64,000 nucleotides of DNA from Micromonospora sp. RP3T (GCF_003027925.1 NZ_PYPS01000010.1:1-64000); one strand, 5' to 3'; positions 16,161-24,640 are shown, numbered from the stretch's first letter. A program made the numbers and translations. Notes: generated from the sequence alone by a model not told the origin.

Positions 16161-16701
16161 ATGACTGAGGTGACGGCCAGCCCCCACCGAGGCCGAGGCG
16201 TTGCTCTCGGTCCTGGAGCGCAACCGGCGGACCTTCGCCTGGAAGACGTCCGGGCTCGACGAGAAAGGGCTGGGCGCGACCACGGCCGCCAGCTCGATGA
16301 CGCTCGGCGGCCTGGTCAAGCACATGGCCCTGGTCGAGGCGGACTGGCTGGCCGTCAAGCTGGCCGGCGAGGAGCACGGCCCCCCGTGGGACGGCGTCGA
16401 CTTCGAGGCCGTCCCCGACTGGGAGTGGCGCACCGGCGCGACCGACGCTCCGGGCGAGGCGCACGCGTTGTGGCGGGCCGCGGTCGAGCGCTCCCGCGTC
16501 CTGGTGGCGGCCGTGACCGAGGAGCGTGGCCTGGCCGGGCCCGCCTCCTTCACCTGGCCGGACGGCCGCACGCCCACCGTCCGCGCCATGCTCCTCGACA
16601 TGATCGAGGAGTACGCGCGTCACACCGGACACGCCGACCTGCTCCGCGAGGCGGTGGACGGGCGGGTCGGCGAGGGCGCGCCGCCGGACTTCACGTTCTG
16701 A
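16161..16701 (+). CDS. DinB-family protein with an apparent 1-nt frameshift near its start
   Basis: From base 16186 onward the frame encodes a typical mycothiol-transferase/DinB four-helix protein, with EAEALLSVLERNRRTFAWK, LVKHMALVEADWL, and a C-terminal RAMLLDMIEEYARHTGHADLLRE. The three conserved metal-ligand histidines of DinB proteins sit in HMALVE and YARHTGHAD. The natural start, ATG 16161 (after a TATGAT box), is one base out of phase. Removing a C from the CCCCC run at 16181-16185 joins MTEVTASPTEAEALL smoothly. Either the gene is frameshifted, or the sequence has a homopolymer error, or translation begins at TTG 16201. The gene is about 175 residues if repaired. Confidence 0.75.
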
Positions 16702-16787
16702 GGCGTGACCCGCTGACGAGGCGATGAGTTTGGTAGGCGACGGCGGTCCACCCGTCGACATCACCTGGAACATGAAGGAGCACCACG

Positions 16788-17402
16788 ATGGCGAAGGTCG
16801 TCTCCACGTTGTTCATCTCGGCCGACGGCGTCGCCGAGATCGACCCGGACTGGCACTTCCCCTACTTCGACGACAACATGGGCCGCGCCGTCACCGAGGA
16901 CTACGACACCTCCGACGTCCTGCTGATCGGCCGGGAGACCTACGACAGCTTCGCCGGCGCGTGGCCGGGCCGGGAGGCCGAAGGCGGCGACGACGCGCCG
17001 TTCGCGAAGCAGCTCGGCGACACGCGCAAGGTGGTCGTCTCCCGCCAGCCGCTGGAGTTCTCCTGGCGCAACTCGGAGCTGATCCAGGGCGACCTGGTCG
17101 ACGCGGTGGCGGCGCTCAAGGCCGACGCCGGCATCAAGGGCATCCTCATCCCCGGTTCGATCTCGGTGGTGCAGCAGTTGCTCGCCGCCGGGCTGGTCGA
17201 CGAGCTGCGGCTGCTGGTGCACCCGGTGGCGGCCCGCAAGGGACGCAAGCTGTTCGACGAGGGCGACCGCCCGTACCACCTCCGGGTGACCGCGACGGAG
17301 GCGTACCCGACGGGCGTCATCCGGGTCATCTACTCGCCGGCCGACGCACCGGGCCAGGCCGGTTACGACGACGCGAAGGAGCAGTTGGCCACCGGAAGCT
17401 GA
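16788..17402 (+). CDS. Dihydrofolate-reductase / RibD C-terminal-like protein
   Basis: This encodes a 204-residue paralogue of the gene at 12822. It begins MAKVVSTLFISADGVAEID, followed by LIGRETYDSFAGAWPG, then GILIPGSISVVQQLLAAGLVDELRLLVHPVAARKGRKLF, matching the NADPH-binding and core strands of the RibD/DHFR fold. The ATG has AAGGAG 7 nt upstream. The C-terminal tail beyond the fold (about 20 residues) is unusual. The substrate is unknown. Confidence 0.92.
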   Translation: MAKVVSTLFISADGVAEIDPDWHFPYFDDNMGRAVTEDYDTSDVLLIGRETYDSFAGAWPGREAEGGDDAPFAKQLGDTRKVVVSRQPLEFSWRNSELIQGDLVDAVAALKADAGIKGILIPGSISVVQQLLAAGLVDELRLLVHPVAARKGRKLFDEGDRPYHLRVTATEAYPTGVIRVIYSPADAPGQAGYDDAKEQLATGS

Positions 17403-17449
17403 ACGCGCGGGGCAGCGGCGGGCCCGCACGCCGTGGCAGGATCCGCGGC

Positions 17450-18310
17450 GTGCGCCGTGGCCCGTTGCTCCTCACCGGTGCGGTGGTGTGCGCCGCGCTG
17501 CACGCCGTCGGCGTCCTGGCGGCGCACCCGGTGTGGCGCGGCGCAGAGGTGCTGAGCCTGGCGTTGCTGCTCGCCTACGCGCTGGCCCGTGGCCGGCCGG
17601 CCCTGCGGTGGCCGGTGCCGGTGGCACTGGCGGTGCTGCTGGTGGACGCGGTCCGCACCATGCCGGGGGCACCCGGCACCCGGGAGTTCGGCTGGACGGC
17701 GTACGGCCGGATCGAGCACGTCGACGTCACGGCCGGCATCGAGGCGGGCCTCACCGCGTGCGGGGCGGCGCTGGCCGCGGTCGCGCTGCTGCTGGCCGGG
17801 TGGCGCGGTCGCGTCACGCGCGGCCCGGTGGTGCTCGCCGCGCTGGGGGCGGCGCCGATCGTCGGGTACGCGCTGATCCGGGTCGTCGACCTCCGCCGGG
17901 ACCTGCTGGCCGAGGACCTGTCCCGCCCGGGCGGCCCGGACGTGGCGGACGCGGTGGGCGCGCTGATCCTGGCGGTCCTGCCGGCGCTCGCCCTCGCGCT
18001 GGCCGCGCTGGCGCTCGCCGTGCTGCTGGTTGGCCGGGGTCGCCGGCTCGCCGCGGCTGGCGCCGTCCTGCTGTCGGTGACCGCGTTGCCGCTGATCGAC
18101 ACCAGCATCGACGCGGTGCGGCTGCCCGTGTCGACGTTCACCGAGGCCGGGGTGCTGTACGCCGTCACGCCCACGGCGACGCTGCCGCAGCCGGTGCCGG
18201 CGCTCGCCGTGCTGGTCGAGCTGACCGCGTACCTGCTGCTCGTCGCCGGCCTCGCCGGCGCCGGCCGCGGCGCGCCGGCGGCGCCCGCGCCGGTGGCCGG
18301 TCCGGGGTAA
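17450..18310 (+). CDS. Integral membrane protein of unknown function
   Basis: This encodes a 286-residue protein with about seven hydrophobic helices rich in Ala, Leu and Val. A loop of some 35 residues between helices 2 and 3 contains GTREFGWTAYGRIEHVDV. The GTG at 17450 follows a CAGGAT box by 7 nt with no Shine-Dalgarno sequence, fitting a leaderless mRNA, and the longer in-frame extension upstream is not membrane-like. No transporter or enzyme motif is recognised. Confidence 0.75.
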   Translation: MRRGPLLLTGAVVCAALHAVGVLAAHPVWRGAEVLSLALLLAYALARGRPALRWPVPVALAVLLVDAVRTMPGAPGTREFGWTAYGRIEHVDVTAGIEAGLTACGAALAAVALLLAGWRGRVTRGPVVLAALGAAPIVGYALIRVVDLRRDLLAEDLSRPGGPDVADAVGALILAVLPALALALAALALAVLLVGRGRRLAAAGAVLLSVTALPLIDTSIDAVRLPVSTFTEAGVLYAVTPTATLPQPVPALAVLVELTAYLLLVAGLAGAGRGAPAAPAPVAGPG

Positions 18311-18337
18311 CCGCTGGCGGTCCGCCGGGCGCGCCGC

Positions 18338-18343
18338 TACGAT
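18338..18343 (+). promoter_or_regulatory. -10 element (TACGAT) of the micro-ORF/MoxR operon
   Basis: TACGAT lies 8 nt before the ATG of a 16-codon ORF at 18352, so transcription probably begins at or next to that codon. Confidence 0.5.
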
Positions 18344-18351
18344 CCTCGGCG

Positions 18352-18402
18352 ATGACTCTCTCGTGCAGATTGGGGGCCCGTTTCGCGCAAGGTGAGTGCT
18401 GA
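18352..18402 (+). CDS. 16-residue upstream micro-ORF coupled to the MoxR operon
   Basis: This ORF encodes MTLSCRLGARFAQGEC and ends with a TGA that overlaps the ATG of the next gene (TGATG). It has its own -10 box directly upstream. The AAGGTGAG that serves the downstream gene lies inside it. It resembles a leaderless leader peptide whose translation could gate the operon; conservation is untested. Confidence 0.4.
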   Translation: MTLSCRLGARFAQGEC

Positions 18403-19760
18403 TGCGCTCCCCCGCCGCGAACGCGGATTCCCGCCTCTCCCTCTGGCAGCGGGTGCGTGAGTACGCCGTCCCGCCCGACATGATCCAGGCCGCGACCGCC
18501 CGCCGTTCGGTGGGCGACTGGGCCGGTGCCTGTGCGGTCACCCGCGTCGACGTCGATCTGAGCCTGCGCGCGGTCGTCCACCGGCACGGCCGCGAGCTGG
18601 CCGCACGGCTCCGCGACGACCTCCGGCACCTGGCGCCCGACCTGTTGCGCTGGCACCTGCCGAGGACCGCCCCGGACGGGCTGCTGCGTCCCGGGCTGAC
18701 CGTCACGCTGGCCCGGTACGGCCCGCCCGGCCGGGGCGGCGTCGGGGCGGCGCAGCTCGTGGCGCGGACGCCGCCGGCGTGGGCCGACGCCGGGCAACGG
18801 ATCAGCCTGGCGGTGTGGGCCGGCCCCGGCGACGACGTGGCGGCCCACCCGCATCCCCGTCCCGACCGTCGCTTCCGACTCGACCTGCACCGCCACCTGT
18901 GGGACGCACGCCGGGCAGGTGAGCTGCGGTTCCGCTCCGGTGCCGACCTGTCGGCCGTCGACCCGGCGGGCCCGGCCCACGGCTACCCGGCACACCGGTG
19001 GCCGGCGGAGGCGGCGCTGCTGCTCCGGGCCGAGGACTCGACCGGCGAGGCGGTGGCGGTGCGGCTCGGGCCGCGTCGCCGCCTGATCCTGCAACGCCGG
19101 GGCGACGAGTGGACGGCCCGGCCGGGCCGGTCGACCGCGCTGCCGGTGCTGCCGGACGCGGCGACCCGGACGCCGCCGGACGTGGAACTGCTGCGCCATC
19201 GGATGATCGAGCCCGACCGGCTGCACCCGCTCGTGGCGTCGGCGCTCGCCCCGGACGCCCCGACCACCGCCCGGGCCCGCGCCGACCGGCCAGGAGACCG
19301 GCCCCGCGCCGACCGGCCGGGAGACCGGGCCCGCCTGGTCGACTGCCGTGGCGCCCGGCACCGGATCGGCCTCGTCGACGGTGTGCTCGCGCCGCTGGAC
19401 CACGACCCGGCGGAGGTACGCCGGGAGGAGCTGCTCGCCACGCTCACCGGTACGCCGCTGCCGTGCCTGCGCGCGATCGACGAGGCGCACCGCCGGCCCG
19501 ATTCCCTGCCCGACATCCGCGCCCGCCTCGACCACGGCGACCTGCCCGGCGCGGTGGCGGCGGTCGAGGCGCTGCTCGGGCCGGACGCGTTGCTGCGCCA
19601 CGGTGAGCTGCGCGCGGAGCTTGAGGACGCCGCGCTGCGGCGGATCAGCCACGGGCTGTTCCGGGCCGGGCTGGCCGGCCGCTGCCCGGTGCCGTCCACC
19701 CGGGACCCGCGATCCGCCTCGGACCGGCGTTCCCACCCTCGTCACGCCCTTTTCCGCTGA
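18402..19760 (+). CDS. Unknown protein, first full gene of a MoxR/VWA operon
   Basis: This encodes a 452-residue soluble protein without signal peptide or membrane helix. The N-terminal region contains LWQRVREYAVPPDMIQAATARRSVGDWAGACAVT; the middle is rich in Arg, Asp and Leu; and residues 295-312 contain two copies of a 9-residue ADRPGDRPR unit produced by a 27-bp tandem duplication (from 19281). I do not recognise the family. Its place directly before a MoxR ATPase and a VWA protein, all on one strand, suggests a third component of that system. The ATG at 18402 is chosen for the AAGGTGAG at 18389-18396 and the TGATG overlap with the micro-ORF. Confidence 0.8.
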   Translation: MRSPAANADSRLSLWQRVREYAVPPDMIQAATARRSVGDWAGACAVTRVDVDLSLRAVVHRHGRELAARLRDDLRHLAPDLLRWHLPRTAPDGLLRPGLTVTLARYGPPGRGGVGAAQLVARTPPAWADAGQRISLAVWAGPGDDVAAHPHPRPDRRFRLDLHRHLWDARRAGELRFRSGADLSAVDPAGPAHGYPAHRWPAEAALLLRAEDSTGEAVAVRLGPRRRLILQRRGDEWTARPGRSTALPVLPDAATRTPPDVELLRHRMIEPDRLHPLVASALAPDAPTTARARADRPGDRPRADRPGDRARLVDCRGARHRIGLVDGVLAPLDHDPAEVRREELLATLTGTPLPCLRAIDEAHRRPDSLPDIRARLDHGDLPGAVAAVEALLGPDALLRHGELRAELEDAALRRISHGLFRAGLAGRCPVPSTRDPRSASDRRSHPRHALFR

Positions 19761-19799
19761 CCGGGCCGCGGCCCGTCACGAACCCCCAAGGTGATGCCC

Positions 19800-21032
19800 A
19801 TGCCCTCTGCCGTCATCCGGACCGACACCCACCCGCCGGCGCAGCTCGATGTCGCCGCCGACCTGATCGCCCTGCTCGGGACCAGCGCCACCGAGCCGCG
19901 GCCCGACCCGCAACTGGAGGCGCTGACGCTGGCCGTGGCCGCCGACCTGCCGGTGCTGCTCTGGGGCGCGCCGGGGATCGGCAAGACGGCCGCGTTGACC
20001 CAGCTCGCCGCGTCCCTGGAGCTGCCACTGACGACGGTGATCGCCAGTGTGCACGAACCGTCCGACTTCACCGGTCTGCCGGTCGTCGGCGACGACCCGG
20101 CCAACCAGGGCGTGCCGATGGCACCGCCGGACTGGGCGGTGCGCCTGGTCCACACCGGCCGGGGACTGCTGTTCCTGGACGAGCTGTCGACCGCCCCGCC
20201 CGCGGTGCAGGCGGCACTGCTCCGCCTCGTGCTGGAACGGCGCGTCGGCAGCCTGCGCCTGCCGCCCGGGGTCCGGATCGTGGCCGCCGCCAACCCGCGT
20301 ACCTCGGCCGCCGACGGCTGGGAGCTGAGCCCGCCGCTGGCCAACCGGTTCGTCCATCTCCAGTGGAGCCACGACCACGAGGTCGTCGTGCGCGGTCTCG
20401 GCGGCACCTGGCCCCGGGCGACCCTGCCCCGGCTCGACCCGGCGCGGCTGGCCGGCGCCGTCGCACACGCCCGCCGCGCGGTGTGCACGCTGCTGTCGGC
20501 CCGCCCGACGCTTGTGCACCGGCTGCCGACCAGCGAGGCCGGCCGGGGTGGCGCGTGGCCCTCGCCGCGTAGCTGGGAGATGGCGTTGCGGCTGATCGCG
20601 TTTGCCGCCGCGGCGGACACCTCCCGGGACGTGCTGTCCGCGCTGGTCCGCGGCGCGGTGGGCGACGGACCGGGGTTGGAGCTGCTGGCCAGCCTGGACC
20701 GGATGGATCTGCCCGACCCGGAGGAGGTGCTGGCCGATCCGCACGCCGCCGCCCTGCCCGAGCGGGGTGACCTGCGCCAGGCCGTGCTGGACGCGGTGGT
20801 GGAGGCGGTCCGTCGTCGCCCGGAACGCGCCCGGTGGGACGCGGCCTGGACGCTGCTCGCCCGGGCGGCGGAGACCGGCGCCCCGGACCTGGTGGTGGTC
20901 CCCGCCGCCACGCTGGCCCGGCTCCGCCGCGAGGACTGGGACGTCCCGCCGGTGATCGACCGCCTCACCCCGGTGGCGTCGCTGTCCCGGGGCGCCGACG
21001 AGACGGCGGCCCGGGTCGCGGCCGGCCGATGA
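19800..21032 (+). CDS. MoxR-type AAA+ ATPase
   Basis: This encodes a 410-residue protein. Walker A is GAPGIGKT (residues 56-63), Walker B is LLFLDEL (about 122-128) followed by STAPPAVQAALLRLV, and sensor 1 is in RIVAAANPRT, then LSPPLANRFVHL. These fit the MoxR branch that acts with VWA proteins as chaperone-like remodelling machines. The ATG at 19800 gives 8 nt from AAGG; in-frame GTG 19791 and ATG 19794 are alternatives. The stop overlaps the next ATG by 4 nt (ATGA), so the VWA partner is translationally coupled. Confidence 0.92.
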   Translation: MPSAVIRTDTHPPAQLDVAADLIALLGTSATEPRPDPQLEALTLAVAADLPVLLWGAPGIGKTAALTQLAASLELPLTTVIASVHEPSDFTGLPVVGDDPANQGVPMAPPDWAVRLVHTGRGLLFLDELSTAPPAVQAALLRLVLERRVGSLRLPPGVRIVAAANPRTSAADGWELSPPLANRFVHLQWSHDHEVVVRGLGGTWPRATLPRLDPARLAGAVAHARRAVCTLLSARPTLVHRLPTSEAGRGGAWPSPRSWEMALRLIAFAAAADTSRDVLSALVRGAVGDGPGLELLASLDRMDLPDPEEVLADPHAAALPERGDLRQAVLDAVVEAVRRRPERARWDAAWTLLARAAETGAPDLVVVPAATLARLRREDWDVPPVIDRLTPVASLSRGADETAARVAAGR

Positions 21033-22267
21033 GCGCCACCGTCGTCCTCGACCGGGACAAGCTGCTCACCGCCCGCCTGTACGCGGCGCGGGTCCGCCCC
21101 TACCTGGCCACCGCGCTGTTCGCGCTGCACGTGGTCGAGTCCCGCCGGGTGCCCACGATGGCCGTGGACCGGCACTGGCGCTGCTACGTCTCGCCGCTCT
21201 TCGTGGCCCGTACGCCGGTGGCGGACCTCGCCGCCGTGTGGGTGCACGAGGTGTCCCACCTGCTGCGCGACCACCACGGCCGGGGCGACCGGTTTCTCCG
21301 GGAGCACGGGCTGACCGGGGCCGCGGAACGGCTGCGGGTCAACATCGCCGCGGACTGCGAGATCAACGACGACGCGTACGGCGACGGGCTGGTGCGGCCG
21401 GCGGACGCCGTCGAGCCCGGCTGCCTGCGCCTGCCCGAGGGGCAGCTGATGGAGGAGTACCTGCGCCAGTTCCGGCTCGGACCGCTCACCCAGCACCTGG
21501 CCTGGCTGGACTGCGGCAGCGGCGCCGACGGTCTGGACCGGGCGTGGGACCTGGGACCGGACGGCGCGCACGGGCTCTCCGAGCAGGAGCGGGACGCGGT
21601 GCGGTTCCGGGTGGCCGAGGGCATCACCGGCCGGCCCGGGACCGCGCCGAAGGGCTGGCGGCGGTGGGCGGAGGATGTGTTCCACCCGCCGCAGCCGTGG
21701 CGGGAGCTGCTGGGCGCCGCCGTCCGTTCCGCTGTCTCGGCCGCCGGGGCGGGTGACGACTACACCTACGGTCGGCCGTCGCGGCGCTCCGCCGGCGTAC
21801 CCGGTGTGGTCCTGCCGGCGCTGCGCCGCCGGCCACCGCGCGTCTGCGTGGTCGTCGACACCTCCGGCTCGGTCAGCGACACCGAACTGGGCAGCGCGCT
21901 GCTGGAGGTCGCCGCGATCGCCCGGGCCGTGGGCGGCCGCCGTGACCTGGTCTCCGTGCTGCCCTGCGACGCCGCCGCGCACCGGGTGCTGACGCTGTGC
22001 CGGACCGAGGACCTCGCGCTGGTCGGCGGCGGCGGGACGGACCTGCGCACCGGATTCGCGCGGGCGCTGCGGGACGCAAGGCGCCCGGACGTCGTCGTCG
22101 TGCTGACCGACGGGCAGACGCCCTGGCCCGCCACCCGGCCCTCCTGCCGGACCGTGGTGGGCCTGTTTCCCCGGCCGGTGCGGTGGAGCGAGCAGGACCC
22201 GGATCGCGTGCCGGACCCGCCGCCGGACTGGGCGCGGGTGGTGACCATCGGTTCCCCGTCCCGGTGA
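21029..22267 (+). CDS. VWA-like / putative metallopeptidase protein (DUF2201 type), MoxR partner
   Basis: This encodes a 412-residue protein. The N-terminal half carries HEVSHLLRDHHGR (HExxH at residues 73-77) in a helical domain like that of DUF2201 putative metallopeptidases. The C-terminal half is a von Willebrand A-like domain with a MIDAS pattern: VVDTSGSVS (about residue 276), then GGGTDLRTGF and VVVLTDGQTP. This domain order is characteristic of the family, which is always found beside MoxR ATPases. Whether the HExxH is catalytic is unknown. The ATG start is fixed by the ATGA overlap with the MoxR gene. Confidence 0.92.
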   Translation: MSATVVLDRDKLLTARLYAARVRPYLATALFALHVVESRRVPTMAVDRHWRCYVSPLFVARTPVADLAAVWVHEVSHLLRDHHGRGDRFLREHGLTGAAERLRVNIAADCEINDDAYGDGLVRPADAVEPGCLRLPEGQLMEEYLRQFRLGPLTQHLAWLDCGSGADGLDRAWDLGPDGAHGLSEQERDAVRFRVAEGITGRPGTAPKGWRRWAEDVFHPPQPWRELLGAAVRSAVSAAGAGDDYTYGRPSRRSAGVPGVVLPALRRRPPRVCVVVDTSGSVSDTELGSALLEVAAIARAVGGRRDLVSVLPCDAAAHRVLTLCRTEDLALVGGGGTDLRTGFARALRDARRPDVVVVLTDGQTPWPATRPSCRTVVGLFPRPVRWSEQDPDRVPDPPPDWARVVTIGSPSR

Positions 22268-22282
22268 GCGCGGCGAGCCGGT

Positions 22283-23179
22283 TCAGTCGAGCAGCGCCAG
22301 CAGCGCGTGCAGCGCCGGGTTGGTGCTGTCCACCGGCCAGGCCAGCCCGACGTCCACGGTGGGCGTCGGGGCGGCGAACCGGCGCAGCCGTACGCCGGGT
22401 AGCCGTAACGCCCGCGCCCGACCGGCCGGCACGGCCGCGACCACGTCGCCCTCCGCCACCGCGCGCAGCAACTGCTCGTCGTCCGGTTCGTGCCGGACCA
22501 GCCGGAAGCCGCCGCGCGGCCACACCTGGGCGATGGTCCGGTCGAACATGCCGGGCCCGTTCTCCCGTGGCCACATCACCGCCGGCAGGTCGACCACCTC
22601 GGATCGGCCGATCCGGCGGCGGCCGGCGGCCAGCGGGTGGCCCGCCGGCAACGCCAGCAGCAGTTCCTCGGTGTCGACCGTGCGGCAGGCCAGCGCCGGC
22701 TCGTCCACCGGCGGCCGGACGAACGCCGCGTCCAGTCGGCCGGCGAGCAGGCCGGCCACGTTCGGCGCGGTCCACGCCGTCTCGGACACCACCTCGACAC
22801 CGGGGTGGGCGGCCCGGAACCGGGCGATCAGCGTGTCGACCCGGCCGCCGCGCGCCGACCGGGTGTACGCCAACCGCAGCCGACCACCCCGCCCCCGCGC
22901 CAGGTCGCGGATGCGGGCGGTGGCGGCGTCCACCTCGGCGAGCAGCCGGGCGGCCTCGTCGGCGACCCGCGCGCCGACCTCGGTCAGCGTGCAGCCCCGG
23001 CTGGTGCGGTGCACCAGCGGCACGCCGAGCTGCCGTTCCAGGGCGCGGATCTGCTGGCTGAGCGCGGGCTGGGCGATGCGCAGCCGGGCCGCCGCGCGGG
23101 TGAAGTGCAGCTCGTCGGCGAGCACCACGAACGAGCGCAGCCGGCGCAGGTCCGACCAGGCGCCCGGGGCCTCGACCAT
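22283..23179 (-). CDS. LysR-family transcriptional regulator
   Basis: This encodes a 298-residue regulator. The N-terminal winged HTH contains LRSFVVLADELHFTRAAARL and IAQPALSQQIRALERQLGVPLVHRT; a LysR substrate-binding domain follows (LRLAYTRSARGGRVDTLIARFRAAHPGVEV). The ATG at 23179 is preferred because TATGAT lies 7 nt upstream (leaderless) and the HTH starts soon after; the annotatable ATG at 23191 lies inside the -10. It is divergent from the flavoenzyme gene, with a 15-bp palindrome at its own promoter, so it is autoregulated and probably controls the flavoenzyme. The effector is unknown; an amino acid is plausible from context. Confidence 0.92.
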   Translation of the reverse strand: MVEAPGAWSDLRRLRSFVVLADELHFTRAAARLRIAQPALSQQIRALERQLGVPLVHRTSRGCTLTEVGARVADEAARLLAEVDAATARIRDLARGRGGRLRLAYTRSARGGRVDTLIARFRAAHPGVEVVSETAWTAPNVAGLLAGRLDAAFVRPPVDEPALACRTVDTEELLLALPAGHPLAAGRRRIGRSEVVDLPAVMWPRENGPGMFDRTIAQVWPRGGFRLVRHEPDDEQLLRAVAEGDVVAAVPAGRARALRLPGVRLRRFAAPTPTVDVGLAWPVDSTNPALHALLALLD

Positions 23180-23189
23180 GCCACCCATC

Positions 23190-23204
23190 ATAAGCGCCGC
23201 TTAT
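23190..23204. promoter_or_regulatory. LysR-type palindromic operator overlapping a -10 element
   Basis: ATAAGCGCCGCTTAT has 7-bp arms around one central base, and it overlaps the TATGAT (minus strand, 23187-23192) of the LysR gene. Size and position match a LysR autoregulatory site. Confidence 0.65.
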
Positions 23205-23293
23205 CGCCGCCGGTCCGATCCGTCTTGGACGGCACCGTCTGCCGGAGGTCACCATCGGCAACACACCGACGGTACGGGCGAGGGGAGCGGACC

Positions 23294-24238
23294 ATGGCGA
23301 CAGCGGACGTGGTGGTGGTCGGCGGTGGGGTGATCGGGATGACCGCGGCGGTCACGCTTCAGCGGCGCGGCGCGCGGGTCACCGTGCTGACCGCCGACGA
23401 CCCGGCGGACACGGTGTCCACGGTGGCCGCGGCGGTCTGGTACCCGAGCCACACGGAGGCGGACCCGCGGGTGCTGCGCTGGGCCCGGGACACCCACGCC
23501 GAGCTGCGCCGCCAGGCCGCCGACGGGGTGCCCGGGGTGGTGGACCGGCCGACCCGGATGTGGTTGCGCCGCCCGTACGCCGGGCCGCCCTGGTGGGCCG
23601 ACGCCTGCGGTGACCTGGTGGTCGAGCCGGCCCGGCCGCCGTACACCGCGCTGCTGCGGTTCACCGCGCCGACGGTGGAGATGAACCGCTACCTGATCTG
23701 GCTGCACCGGCAGGTGGCGGCCGGTGGCGGCCGGATCGTCCGGCGTGCGCTGGACACGCTCGCCGAGGCGTACGAGATCGCGCCGACCGTGGTCAACGCG
23801 ACCGGCCTGGCCGCCGGCCGGCTCGCCGCCGACCCGGCCGTGCACCCGGCGCGCGGGCACATCGTGCTGGTGGCGAACCCCGGCCTGACCGTCTCGGTAC
23901 GCGACGAGGACGACCCGGCGGGCGTCACGTACGTGCACCCGCGCCGGCACGACGTGGTGCTCGGCGGCACCTACCAGCCCGGGGTGGGGCACACTCGGCC
24001 GGACCCGGAGACGGCGGCGGCGATCCGGCGTCGCTGCGTCGCGTTGGTGCCAGGGTTGGCGGACGCGCCGGTGCTGGGGGAGCGGATCGGGCTGCGACCG
24101 GTCCGGCACGGCGGGCCCCGGGTCGAGCGGGATCCCGGCGGTGGACGGCTGGTGCACGCGTACGGGCACGGCGGGGCCGGGGTGACGCTGTCCTGGGGCT
24201 GCGCGGCCGAGGTCGCCGACCTGGCCCTGGCGGATTAG
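23294..24238 (+). CDS. D-amino-acid-oxidase-like FAD-dependent oxidoreductase
   Basis: This encodes a 314-residue enzyme. The N-terminal dinucleotide site is VVVVGGGVIGMTAAVTLQRR, with AAAVWYPSHTE next to the isoalloxazine and GLRPVRHGGPRVE followed by HAYGHGGAGVTLSWGCA at the C-terminus. All are hallmarks of the DAO family, which oxidises D-amino acids to keto acids, ammonia and peroxide. AGGGGAG precedes the ATG. It is divergent from a LysR gene that may regulate it. Its 3' end overlaps the opposing small gene by 4 nt. Glycine or other amine substrates cannot be excluded. Confidence 0.9.
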   Translation: MATADVVVVGGGVIGMTAAVTLQRRGARVTVLTADDPADTVSTVAAAVWYPSHTEADPRVLRWARDTHAELRRQAADGVPGVVDRPTRMWLRRPYAGPPWWADACGDLVVEPARPPYTALLRFTAPTVEMNRYLIWLHRQVAAGGGRIVRRALDTLAEAYEIAPTVVNATGLAAGRLAADPAVHPARGHIVLVANPGLTVSVRDEDDPAGVTYVHPRRHDVVLGGTYQPGVGHTRPDPETAAAIRRRCVALVPGLADAPVLGERIGLRPVRHGGPRVERDPGGGRLVHAYGHGGAGVTLSWGCAAEVADLALAD

Positions 24239-24573
24239 GCCTGCGATGCCGGCGGCTGCGGGTGCGGCGCGGCGGGCGTTCGTGGTTCGCGAGCGGTCCA
24301 CGCGATGAACCGGTCGAACAGCGCCGCGGGATCCGGGCCCGGGTTCGGGGTCAGCGCCAGCAGATCCGCCGTGGCGTCGAACAGGCAACCGGCCATGTAG
24401 ATCGACAGGGACACCCGGTCGCGCCGGTACTCCATCAGCAGCAGGAGCCGGGCCGGCTGGCAGGGCCACGGCGCGGCGCAGACGCGGCACAGCCACAGCG
24501 GACGACTCGGCAGGTGAGGTCTGACCGCTCGGCGTTGGCGGTTCGGCACGGGGGACCCGGTTGGCGTCGACAT
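24235..24573 (-). CDS. Small hypothetical protein with paired cysteines
   Basis: This encodes a 112-residue protein with CRVCAAPWPC (a possible metal-binding or redox cluster) about a third of the way along. A helical centre (LLLLMEYRRDRVSLSIYMAGCLFDATADLL) and a Pro-rich tail follow. It looks like a small actinobacterial protein of unknown role. The start is taken at 24573, where the conserved-looking region begins and AAGGGG lies just upstream. It is divergent from a small HTH gene across a 14-bp palindrome. Confidence 0.7.
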   Translation of the reverse strand: MSTPTGSPVPNRQRRAVRPHLPSRPLWLCRVCAAPWPCQPARLLLLMEYRRDRVSLSIYMAGCLFDATADLLALTPNPGPDPAALFDRFIAWTAREPRTPAAPHPQPPASQA

Positions 24574-24595
24574 ACCCCTTACGGTGACCGAGTCG

Positions 24596-24609
24596 TTGAC
24601 CTGGGTCAA
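24596..24609. promoter_or_regulatory. Palindrome between two small divergent genes
   Basis: TTGACCTGGGTCAA is a perfect palindrome with 6-bp arms around a 2-bp centre, in the 67-bp gap between 24573 and 24641. It is a candidate operator for the 62-residue HTH protein. Confidence 0.5.
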
Positions 24610-24627
24610 GGAGTCGGGGCAACTGTC

Positions 24628-24633
24628 TAGCGT
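24628..24633 (+). promoter_or_regulatory. -10 element of the leaderless small HTH gene
   Basis: TAGCGT lies 7 nt before the ATG at 24641, with no Shine-Dalgarno sequence. Confidence 0.4.
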
Positions 24634-24640
24634 CCGGAAC

